NCBI GenBank assembly: GCA_910586575.1
Contig: CAJUJQ010000061.1
Location: 1-17,950 of the forward strand
Source of the DNA: an uncultured Clostridia bacterium
GTDB lineage: Bacteria > Bacillota > Clostridia > Oscillospirales > Butyricicoccaceae
Length of the DNA stretch: 17,950 nt
Direction: 5' to 3'
Part shown: positions 7,573 through 14,162 of the stretch, piece after piece
How the letters are laid out: each line of letters begins with the position of its first letter
Position numbering within the stretch: position 1 is the stretch's first letter
The notes under the pieces: generated by a model
Seen by the model: only the letters and a program-made list of their open reading frames with translations
Databases searched by the model: none
Told to the model about the DNA's origin: nothing
Translations under genes and position numbers: made by a program

Positions 7573-8592
7573 TCAGCGCCGTCCGGCGGAGCGGTCCTCT
7601 GCGCTCGCGGCGTCATGCGCTTTGATATACGCGGCAAGGGTATCCACTTGGGTGAATGCAAGCCCTACATAGGTATCCGCCGCGCCGTAATAAATCGCAA
7701 TACGTCCGGTTTCCGCATCCTGTAAGGTGGCGCAGGGGAAACAGACATTCGGCACAAAGCCGCGTTCTTCGTACCACTCCTCTGGTGTGATGAGAAAATC
7801 CGAACAGCGGTAAAGCACCCTGCTTGGTTCGTCGAGATCGAGGATTGCGCCGCCGATGCTGTATACAAAGCCGTTGCAGGTCCCCGTCACGCCGTGATAG
7901 ATGAGCAGCCACCCCTCGCTGGTTTCAATGGGGGCCGCGCCGCCGCCGATTTTGACATTCTCCCACCACTCGTCCGATTTGCTCATGACGTGGCGGTGGC
8001 GCCCCCAGTATTCCAGGTCACGGCTTTCCGAGAGCCAGATGTCCCCGAAGGGCGTATGCCCGCTGTCGCTCGGACGGGAGAGCAGCAGGAACTTGCCGTT
8101 TACCCTCCTGGGGAAGAGGACGCCGTTGCGGTTAAACGGCAGGAATGGGTTCTCCAGCCGGGTAAAGGTTTTGAAATCCGTTGTTTTCGCCATGCCGAGG
8201 GTCGCGCCGAACGCATCCTGGCACCAGATGACATAGTAAACACCGTCAACCGCAATCAAACGCGGGTCATAGGCGTAGGGCGGCATGAACGGCTCCCCCT
8301 TTTCGTCTTTAAAAGGGATTTTTTCGGAATCGAACCGCCAATGCACCGCGTCATTGCTGTGCCCCAGGTAAATATAAGGGATGCCGTTGACCTGTTCGCC
8401 GCGGAATACGCCGATAAATTCCCCCTGATAAGGGATGACGGCGCTGTTAAAAATACGCGCGACTCCGGGCAGCGGGTTCCGGGGGATCACAGGGTTTTCC
8501 GTATAACGCCAGACGGGGGCGGTGCAGCCTTCGGGACGTTCCTGCCACGGGATGTTGGGCAGCGCGCTGCCGATAATTTTTACTTGTTGCAT
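7573..8592 (-). CDS. GH130 phosphorylase, probable beta-1,4-manno-oligosaccharide phosphorylase (GH130_2)
   Basis: This 339-residue GH130 enzyme lacks the long N-terminal extension of the paralogue at 5213, which fits subfamily 2. Motifs are NPVIPRNPLPGVARIFNSAV, IGVFRGEQ, the catalytic aspartate block AYDPRL (about D109), FPRRVNGKFLLLSRPSDSG, IGGGAAPIETSEGWLLIYHG and IAIYYGAADTYVGLAF. Characterised subfamily 2 enzymes phosphorolyse beta-1,4-manno-oligosaccharides from the non-reducing end to release mannose-1-phosphate. The C-terminal tail after TLAAYIKAH is charged and likely disordered. The ribosome site is weak (AGGCAGG) compared with its neighbours. It is the first enzyme gene after a 279-bp gap containing a dispersed repeat, so its expression may differ from the transporter genes. 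Confidence 0.9.
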   Translation of the reverse strand: MQQVKIIGSALPNIPWQERPEGCTAPVWRYTENPVIPRNPLPGVARIFNSAVIPYQGEFIGVFRGEQVNGIPYIYLGHSNDAVHWRFDSEKIPFKDEKGEPFMPPYAYDPRLIAVDGVYYVIWCQDAFGATLGMAKTTDFKTFTRLENPFLPFNRNGVLFPRRVNGKFLLLSRPSDSGHTPFGDIWLSESRDLEYWGRHRHVMSKSDEWWENVKIGGGAAPIETSEGWLLIYHGVTGTCNGFVYSIGGAILDLDEPSRVLYRCSDFLITPEEWYEERGFVPNVCFPCATLQDAETGRIAIYYGAADTYVGLAFTQVDTLAAYIKAHDAASAEDRSAGRR

Positions 8593-8627
8593 GATTCACA
8601 TACCTGCCTGAATTCGATTTTGAGGAT

Positions 8628-8790
8628 TAGACCTGTTCGGGAACCAGGGGGTGCTGGCTGTCGTGAGAATTTGTCGTCAGGATGGGACAATTTCCCGCGG
8701 GAATCCTGTCGGATTTCAAGGGGGAAGCGGCACATTCTGGCGGCGAAGGCTCGCGGCAGACGGTGCGCCAATGGTTTTCGAACGGGTCTA
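8628..8790. repeat. MITE-like / structured dispersed repeat, copy 2
   Basis: This 163-bp element fills most of the gap between permease 2 and the GH130_2 gene. Its ends are the 17-nt imperfect inverted repeats TAGACCTGTTCGGGAAC (8628-8644) and GTTTTCGAACGGGTCTA (8774-8790), complementary at 14 of 17 positions. The internal hairpin is CGTCAGGAT (8675-8683) with ATCCTGTCG (8703-8711), one mismatch, around a TCCCGCGGGA palindrome. Blocks TCGTCAGG, ATTTCCCGC, CGGATTTCA and AAGCGGC match copy 1 at 55-214 in order and spacing. It is transcribed within the leftward operon if the promoter at 12225 drives the whole unit. No gene is seen in 8593-8871. Confidence 0.75.
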
Positions 8791-8871
8791 TTGTCCGGCA
8801 GTCGGCGGCAAAAGCATCCGGCCGCCGGACGGAAAGAGAGATTATGAGAAGATGATAGAAAAGCAGTTTTC

Positions 8872-9720
8872 TTATTCCTTCACGCCGCCTGCGGCCAAGC
8901 CGCCGTAAATCTGCTTCTGGCAGATGATGAAAATCAGCAGCGCCGGGATAATGGTGATGATAACGCCTGCGCAGATGTAGTTATACTGGTTGCCCATCGG
9001 GCCGGTGAAGGTATACAGCGAGGTAGAAACGACCTGATATTTTGTTTTTGTCTGCAAATACAGGTTTGCCATGTAATACTCGTTGTAGGTGCTCACGCCT
9101 TTCAGGATCATGTTGGTCACAATCGCGGGCTTGAGCAGCGGGAGCAAAATGCGGAAGAACACGCCGAAGTAGGAGCAGCCGTCCAGTATGGCGGCTTCAT
9201 CCAGGCTGGTTGACAGGTTTTCAAAGAACTGCAAAAAGATGTAGATGGAAATCACGTCGGTGCCAAGCATCAGGATAATATAGCCGTGCAGGGTATTCAC
9301 CAGATGCAGGGAAGACATGATCTGATAGACTGTGACCTGTGAAGCGATGCCGGGGATCAGCGTTGCGACCATAAACAGGTTGCGTACAAGCCCGTTTCCC
9401 GGGAATTTGAACCGGTTGAGCACGAACGCCAGCATTGCGCTGATGATCACCGAACCAACCAGCACGCACACCAGGATGATAAAACTGTTGAAGAACGCAA
9501 GGCCCATATCGGCCTGCTTCCATGCTTCCGTGAAATTCTCAAAATACAGCCAGCTCCGCGGCATGGTCATGACGCTGGTTGACGCGTATTCCTCGCCGGT
9601 CTTGAAGGCGGTTACGATACACGAGATGATCGGCACAAGCGCAGCGAAGGACGCGAAAACCAGCAGCGCATATTTCAGGAACGTTGAAACATAGTGCCTG
9701 GGATGAGCAAAATTTGTCAT
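8872..9720 (-). CDS. Carbohydrate ABC transporter permease 2 (MalG-like, CUT1)
   Basis: This 282-residue inner-membrane permease has about six transmembrane helices. The cytoplasmic EAA loop that contacts the ATPase is visible as DEAAILDGCSYFGVFFRILLP near residues 193-215. Typical MalG-side features are the ALVPIISCIVTAFKTGEEY start, the NSFIILVCVLVGSVIISAMLAF helix and the C-terminal QKQIYGGLAAGGVKE. It pairs with permease 1 upstream, with a strong AAAGGAGGGGG site and 15 nt between its ATG and the TAA that would end full-length permease 1. No ATPase gene is in the window, so a shared MsmX-type ATPase is expected, as in many Firmicutes CUT1 systems. The substrate is inferred from context to be manno-oligosaccharides. 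Confidence 0.93.
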   Translation of the reverse strand: MTNFAHPRHYVSTFLKYALLVFASFAALVPIISCIVTAFKTGEEYASTSVMTMPRSWLYFENFTEAWKQADMGLAFFNSFIILVCVLVGSVIISAMLAFVLNRFKFPGNGLVRNLFMVATLIPGIASQVTVYQIMSSLHLVNTLHGYIILMLGTDVISIYIFLQFFENLSTSLDEAAILDGCSYFGVFFRILLPLLKPAIVTNMILKGVSTYNEYYMANLYLQTKTKYQVVSTSLYTFTGPMGNQYNYICAGVIITIIPALLIFIICQKQIYGGLAAGGVKE

Positions 9721-9735
9721 GGTTGTCCCCCTCCT

Positions 9736-9834
9736 TTAGCCTTTCGCCTGTTTGGCCTGTTTCTGCGATTTTTTATAGGCCTTCAGCGCTTTTTTGCTCA
9801 TGTTGGCATCGCCGTCATCCAGCAGGGATGCAAC
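9736..9834 (-). other. Severed C-terminal coding tail of permease 1
   Basis: After the TGA at 9835-9837 the permease 1 frame continues for 32 codons without interruption, reading VASLLDDGDANM then a lysine/alanine/glutamine-rich helix, and ends at TAA 9736-9738. The tail ends 15 nt before the next ATG, with the ribosome site of permease 2 in between, so it fills what would otherwise be a 114-nt gap. It looks like the original end of permease 1. Confidence 0.65.
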
Positions 9835-10752
9835 TCACTTCTGGAACAGGGTTGCAAGTACGATAATGCCCAGCAGCACGATTGCCATCGCGCAGGCAAG
9901 GCCGACCTTCTGGTTTGCGTGCGCAAGGCGGTTCATCAGGACGAAGTAAGTACTGGTGCCGAACGCGCCGTCTGTGATAACATAGGGCGCTTCAAACGCG
10001 GAGAGCGCACCGGTGACCGAAAGAATCAGGTTCAGTACGACAATTGTTTTGATCGACGGCAGGATAATATACAGGAACTTCTGGAAGGGGGAACACCCGT
10101 CGATTTCCGCAGCCTCATACATGCTCGCGTCAACCGACATGATCGCGCCGATAAACAGCACCATATTCTGCCCCATGTAGCGCCAGACCGAGGAGGCCAT
10201 CAGCATCCAGTTATTGATGCGGGTGCCGGAGAGCCAGTAGGGCAGGCTTTCCAGGTCAAAGCCGATGAAACCGAGCAGGGAATCCAGCACAAAGCCGCGG
10301 GTAAAGAAAAACTTGAAAATGAAGCCGACGGAAATACCGCAGATCAGATAGGGGAAGAAAATGCAGCCTTTGAAGATGCCGCCGCCCTTGACCGGAAAGC
10401 TCAAAATCGTCGCGAACAGCAGCGCCATCGCCATCTGCACGACGGAACCGACCATATAGTACAGGCTCAGCCTGAGGGCGGCAAAGCAGTCGTCTCGGGC
10501 GAATACATCAATATAATTTTGCAGGCCGACAAAGGTGCGTTTGCCGATATAGCGCATATCGTACAGGCTGAACTGCACCATTTTGAACAGCGGCAGATAG
10601 GTAAACAGGAACAGGAGCAGCAGCGGCAGGATCATGAACAGCACCGTGATAATGGTCTGCTGCCCGCGGATGCTTTTGCAGTATTGGGAAAAGGTTTTTT
10701 TGCGCTTCTGCGCCGGCGGGGGAGGGGTACGGGTTGCGGTTGGAGTTGCCAT
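9835..10752 (-). CDS. Carbohydrate ABC transporter permease 1 (MalF-like, CUT1), probably shortened by a TGA
   Basis: This 305-residue inner-membrane permease has about six helices after a basic, proline-rich N-terminus (about residues 1-30). The EAA loop is EAAEIDGCSPFQKFLYIILP near residues 219-238, and the YLPLFKMVQFSLYDM segment is typical of sugar permeases. AGGGAGG lies 9 nt before the ATG. The frame ends at a TGA just after LATLFQK, but reading on in the same frame gives 32 more residues to a TAA at 9736. I therefore infer a premature stop that removes a charged cytoplasmic tail (full gene 9736-10752). All transmembrane helices and the ATPase-contact loop are before the stop, so function may survive. 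Confidence 0.9.
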   Translation of the reverse strand: MATPTATRTPPPPAQKRKKTFSQYCKSIRGQQTIITVLFMILPLLLLFLFTYLPLFKMVQFSLYDMRYIGKRTFVGLQNYIDVFARDDCFAALRLSLYYMVGSVVQMAMALLFATILSFPVKGGGIFKGCIFFPYLICGISVGFIFKFFFTRGFVLDSLLGFIGFDLESLPYWLSGTRINNWMLMASSVWRYMGQNMVLFIGAIMSVDASMYEAAEIDGCSPFQKFLYIILPSIKTIVVLNLILSVTGALSAFEAPYVITDGAFGTSTYFVLMNRLAHANQKVGLACAMAIVLLGIIVLATLFQK

Positions 10753-10777
10753 CTTGTTTTACCTCCCTTTTTTGATT

Positions 10778-10804
10778 CCCCTGCCGCCCTGCGGCAGGCA
10801 GGGG
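10778..10804 (-). promoter_or_regulatory. GC-rich hairpin between binding-protein and permease genes
   Basis: CCCCTGCC (10778-10785) pairs with GGCAGGGG (10797-10804); an alternative stem is CTGCCGC (10781-10787) with GCGGCAG (10791-10797). No T run follows on the minus strand, so it is more likely an mRNA-stabilising or partial-attenuation hairpin than a full terminator. Such hairpins after binding-protein genes help give more binding protein than permease. Confidence 0.5.
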
Positions 10805-10817
10805 ACAGGCTTGCGGT

Positions 10818-12176
10818 TTATGACAGTGCGCCGTAGGTGTTCTGCGCGTTTGTCCATGCGGCGTTCCACTCGTCCATATTGTCGTCCAGCGTCTTGCTGC
10901 CGTCCAGCGCCGATTCAATCAGCCGCTGGTGCTTGGAGTAGTCGCTGTTCAGCGTCAGCTCAGAGCCGTTGGAGATTTGTGTCTGTAAATCCTCTTCCCC
11001 CTCAAGGCCGTCGTTATTGACAACGAATGTGACCTCGTTTTCTTCGAACGCGGCCAGCACATCCGGGATCGGGCCGCCTTTGACCGTTGGCAAACCGCCC
11101 TGCTTAAAGGAATAGTCGGAGCTTTCGGTCAGCCACTTGATATACAGCATGGAAGCGATCTTCTCATCGTCTGAAGAATTGATGTTGACCGCGTAGCAGT
11201 AATCGGCTCAGGCGGTTGCGTATTGTTTGCCGTTTACCGTGATCGGGAATGACATATAGCCGATGTCTTTCGGGTTCGGGCCGGCCTCCTGGCACTGGGA
11301 TACTGCCCAGGAACCGAGCACCATGCAGCCGATTTCGCCGGTGTTAATGCGGTTTTTACTGCTTTCCCAGTCGGAGGTAACCGGGTCGTCCTCGACAAGG
11401 CCGCGCTTGACCGCTTCATACATGACATAATACACGGCATAGGGACCGGTCATATCGCCTCGGTCGGAGAAGGGGTTTTCCTCGTGTACCATGACCTGGT
11501 TGGCGTAATCCGGGTCGCCGGTCGCGCTGCCAGAGATGTAAGCATCCCATGCCGCCAGCGTCCAGCCCGCCGCGAAGTTTGTGTACAGCGGGGTCGCGTC
11601 GGTGTTGTCCTTGATTTTCTGGAGCGCGTCCAGAAATTCGTCCGGGGTTTTCGGGATTTCCGTGATACCGGCCTGCTCGAATATCTTTTTGTTGTAAATG
11701 ATGCCCTGCGCATTGCCCATCGACGGGATGCCGTACACCTGATCCTGGAAGGATTTCTCGGTCAGGAAGTCATAGGTCTGTTCCAGCGTCGTTTTGCTGC
11801 CAAGCGGCTGGAAATACGCCTCGAAATCGCTCTTTTGAAGCGAGGGCGGGATCATGCAGATGTCGCCCCAGTCACCGGCAGTCATGCGGGTGGTTGCGTT
11901 GCTGTCGTAGTTGGTCGAGCCTTCGTAGGTGACGGTGATGTTGGGGTAGAGCTTATTGAACTCCGTCACGTAGCTCTGGAAATCTTTGTTGACCAGGTCG
12001 GTACGGTTGGTAAACACCTGGATTTCAGCGGCCAGGTCGGTGTAATCCTTACCGACGGTCAGCTGGTCGATGGTCGGTCCGTCGTAACTGCTGCCTCCCC
12101 CTCCGCCTCCACAGGCGGACAGCGAAACTGCCATGCTTGCGGCAAGCACGCCGCTCAAAAGTTTTTTGACATTCAT
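10818..12176 (-). pseudogene. Sugar ABC transporter solute-binding lipoprotein, interrupted by one in-frame TGA
   Basis: The full frame would encode about 452 residues, the usual length of a CUT1-type (family 1) binding protein. It starts with a lipoprotein signal (KKLLSGVLAASMAVSLSAC, lipidated Cys22) and a glycine/serine linker. The mature part has typical features such as VTEFNKLYPNITVTYEG, GDWGDICMIPPSL, YGIPSMGNAQGIIYNKKIFEQAGI and MVLGSWAVSQ. A TGA at 11208-11210 (codon 323) follows GKQYATA. The same frame continues with ADYCYAVNINSSDDEKIASM and ends at a normal tail, WTNAQNTYGALS, with TAA/TGA-type stop and no other lesion. The 322-residue fragment would lack part of the C-terminal lobe. 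A strong AAAGGAGG site precedes the ATG. Expected ligands are manno-oligosaccharides, from context only. Confidence 0.88.
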
Positions 12177-12212
12177 GGTTTTTCCTCCTTTGTTAATAAA
12201 ACAACGCTACAA

Positions 12213-12238
12213 AACGTTAAGCTAATTATAAAGCTAAT
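12213..12238 (-). promoter_or_regulatory. Probable promoter/operator of the leftward transport and mannoside operon
   Basis: On the minus strand a perfect TATAAT lies at 12225-12230, about 50 nt before the binding-protein ATG; no good -35 is seen 16-18 bp upstream, which suits an activated or weak promoter. It is flanked by an exact 8-bp direct repeat (plus strand AAGCTAAT at 12219-12226 and 12231-12238). AAAACGTTAA at 12211-12220, with an AACGTT core, resembles a LacI-family operator and would sit near the transcription start. Confidence 0.45.
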
Positions 12239-12370
12239 CTGGGTAAAAAGCGAGATAAATTTAGCAATATTTTGGCGGTTTGTACGATTTTTAATATTTT
12301 TCTCCCTGTTGCATAAAATTTATCTGGTCATTTCGTTCAATATAACAACAAAAATAACGCAGCTTTTTTG

Positions 12371-12426
12371 TTGACAAGCCTAACACGGAAATGCTAATAT
12401 TTAATCAGCTAAAATTAAATATTAGC
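12371..12426 (+). promoter_or_regulatory. Promoter and palindromic operator of the rightward operon
   Basis: A consensus TTGACA (12371-12376) and TAATAT (12395-12400), spaced 18 bp and preceded by an extended TG motif, form a good promoter. A perfect 13-bp inverted repeat, GCTAATATTTAAT (12393-12405) and ATTAAATATTAGC (12414-12426), covers the -10 and likely start site, an ideal position for repression. Its GCTAAT half-site also occurs twice at the divergent promoter (12221 and 12233). Confidence 0.7.
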
Positions 12427-12451
12427 TTAATTTAGGTTGGGAGGATTTTTT

Positions 12452-14137
12452 ATGGATTCCTTGAATCTGTTCGAGCAATGGAAATCGCAGGCATCAGAAG
12501 ATCCTGCACTTCTCCATGAGCTGGAAGCGCTCGACCCTGAGCGGGACCGTTCCGCCATTGACGACCGCTTTTATCGGGAGCTGGAATTTGGCACCGGTGG
12601 TTTACGGGGCATTCTTGGCGCGGGTACAAACCGTATGAATATTTATGTCATCCGCCGGGCCACACAGGGACTTTGCGGCTGGCTGCGCTGCGCCGGGCTT
12701 CCCCAGTCGGCTGCCATTGGGTATGACAGCCGGATAAACAGCGAACGGTTCGCCCGTGAAGCCGCCCGCGTGCTTGCCGCAAACGGTATCACAGCCTGGC
12801 TCTACCCCCGTCTCGAACCGACGCCCGCGCTCAGTTGGGCAGTCCGCTATTTGGGCTGTGGCGCGGGTATCTGTATCACGGCCAGTCACAACCCCGCCGC
12901 CTACAACGGCTACAAGGTTTATGGAAGCGATGGATGCCAGATTACGCCGGAGGCCGCCGCAGCCGTACTCGATAAAATGCAGGGGGTCGACCCGTTCGAG
13001 GTGCCCGCCGTATCGTTTGAGGAGGGGATTTCCAGCGGGAAGATCCGCATGATTGGCGAGGACTGCCTGGAAGCGTTCCTGGATGCGGTGCAGGCGCAGA
13101 GTGTTGCAGGCGGCAGCGTATCCGGGCTGAAAATTGTGTATACGCCATTGAATGGTTCCGGGCTGGAATGTGTTACAAAAATCCTGCGGCGTATCGGGGT
13201 TACGGATATCACGGTCGTGCCCGAGCAGGAACACCCGGACGGCAATTTCCCTACCTGCCCTTATCCCAATCCTGAAATTCGGGAAGCAATGGAATGCGGC
13301 TTGGCACTTTGCAGGAAAGTACATCCGGATCTGCTGCTCGGCACAGACCCGGACTGTGACCGCATGGGCGCTGCCGTTCCGGATGGCGATGGCTATACGT
13401 TGATATCTGGCAACGAAATGGGCGTGCTGCTGTTGGATTACGTCTGCCGCAGACGGATTGAAAACGGCACGATGCCGGAACGCCCGGTTGCAGTTACAAC
13501 GATTGTTTCCACCGGTATGGCGGATGCGGTCGCCGCCAAATATGGGGTGGAGCTGCGCCGCGTGCTGACCGGTTTTAAATTCATCGGCGAGCAGATTGGC
13601 ATTCTGGAGCGCAATGGTGAAATGGAACGGTACATTATGGGGTTTGAAGAAAGCTACGGCTATCCTTCCGGCGGACATGTGCGTGACAAGGATGCGGTCA
13701 ACGCCTCCATGCTTGCCTGCGAGATGGCCGCATGGTACCGTGAAAGAAATATGACGCTTGCCGATGCAATTCGGGCGCTGTACGCAGAATTCGGCTGCTG
13801 CCATAATATGTTGGAAAGTTTTACCTTTGAGGGCGCGGAGGGAATGTCAAAAATGCAGTCCATTATGACGGGACTGCGGAACGCCGCTCCCCAACAGATC
13901 GGTGGACAGACCGTCACCGGCAGGGCCGACTACCTGACCGGCGAAGGGGCAACAGGCGATCTTCCGCGCAGCGACGTGCTGGAATTCCGGCTGGAGCATG
14001 GCAAGGTGATTGTGCGTCCGTCCGGCACGGAGCCGAAACTGAAAATTTATCTGTCAGCCAGCGCGGAAACAATGGCACAGGCAGAAGCGGCAAATCAGCT
14101 TGTCCTTCAGGAATTGCGCAGCGGCTGGCTGCGTTGA
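12452..14137 (+). CDS. Phospho-sugar mutase (phosphomannomutase/phosphoglucomutase)
   Basis: This 561-residue cytoplasmic enzyme belongs to the alpha-D-phosphohexomutase superfamily, long bacterial form. All four landmarks are present: the phosphoserine loop ITASHNPAAYNGYKVYG (active Ser145), the metal loop GTDPDCDRMGAAV, the sugar-binding loop GFEESYGYPSGGHVRDKDAV, and the phosphate-binding loop RPSGTEPKLKIY. GTGGLRG near residue 48 is also typical. In this locus it would convert mannose-1-phosphate from both GH130 enzymes to mannose-6-phosphate; glucose-1-phosphate interconversion is equally possible from the family alone. The ATG at 12452 has GGGAGG 7 nt upstream; an in-frame TTG at 12437 lies before that site and is rejected. 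It opens the rightward operon, 25 bp before the GH1 gene. Confidence 0.93.
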   Translation: MDSLNLFEQWKSQASEDPALLHELEALDPERDRSAIDDRFYRELEFGTGGLRGILGAGTNRMNIYVIRRATQGLCGWLRCAGLPQSAAIGYDSRINSERFAREAARVLAANGITAWLYPRLEPTPALSWAVRYLGCGAGICITASHNPAAYNGYKVYGSDGCQITPEAAAAVLDKMQGVDPFEVPAVSFEEGISSGKIRMIGEDCLEAFLDAVQAQSVAGGSVSGLKIVYTPLNGSGLECVTKILRRIGVTDITVVPEQEHPDGNFPTCPYPNPEIREAMECGLALCRKVHPDLLLGTDPDCDRMGAAVPDGDGYTLISGNEMGVLLLDYVCRRRIENGTMPERPVAVTTIVSTGMADAVAAKYGVELRRVLTGFKFIGEQIGILERNGEMERYIMGFEESYGYPSGGHVRDKDAVNASMLACEMAAWYRERNMTLADAIRALYAEFGCCHNMLESFTFEGAEGMSKMQSIMTGLRNAAPQQIGGQTVTGRADYLTGEGATGDLPRSDVLEFRLEHGKVIVRPSGTEPKLKIYLSASAETMAQAEAANQLVLQELRSGWLR

Positions 14138-14162
14138 GCAGACAGGCGGGAGGAGCGGTACA

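Noticed and set aside
5357..7625. Long plus-strand open frames opposite GH130_1 and the epimerase
   Set aside because: They are antisense shadows of strongly supported enzymes; the translated text is rich in Arg/Pro/Gly with no recognisable domain.
7560..7661. Longer N-terminus for the epimerase
   Set aside because: It overlaps the GH130_2 coding end, reads as Pro/Arg-rich non-homologous sequence, and the ribosome site lies after it.
9694..10836. Plus-strand open frame of 380 codons opposite permease 1
   Set aside because: Gln/His/Asp-rich translation typical of an antisense frame over a membrane protein gene; no start signal.
4732..11210. Whole-genome reassignment of TGA to an amino acid
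   Set aside because: At least seven intact genes in the window end naturally at TGA with a ribosome site or hairpin right after, so TGA is a working stop; only local readthrough, decay or error remain plausible.
4732..11210. Selenocysteine insertion at the in-frame TGAs
   Set aside because: The families are not selenoproteins, the sites are not redox or catalytic positions, and I see no clear SECIS-like hairpin directly after them.
12177..12300. A CcpA cre site near TGTAGCGTTG on the minus strand
   Set aside because: The spacing of the TG, CG and CA elements does not match the cre consensus.
14100..14162. Longer N-terminus for GH1
   Set aside because: It overlaps the mutase end and lies before the strong GGGAGGA site that fits the TTG at 14163.
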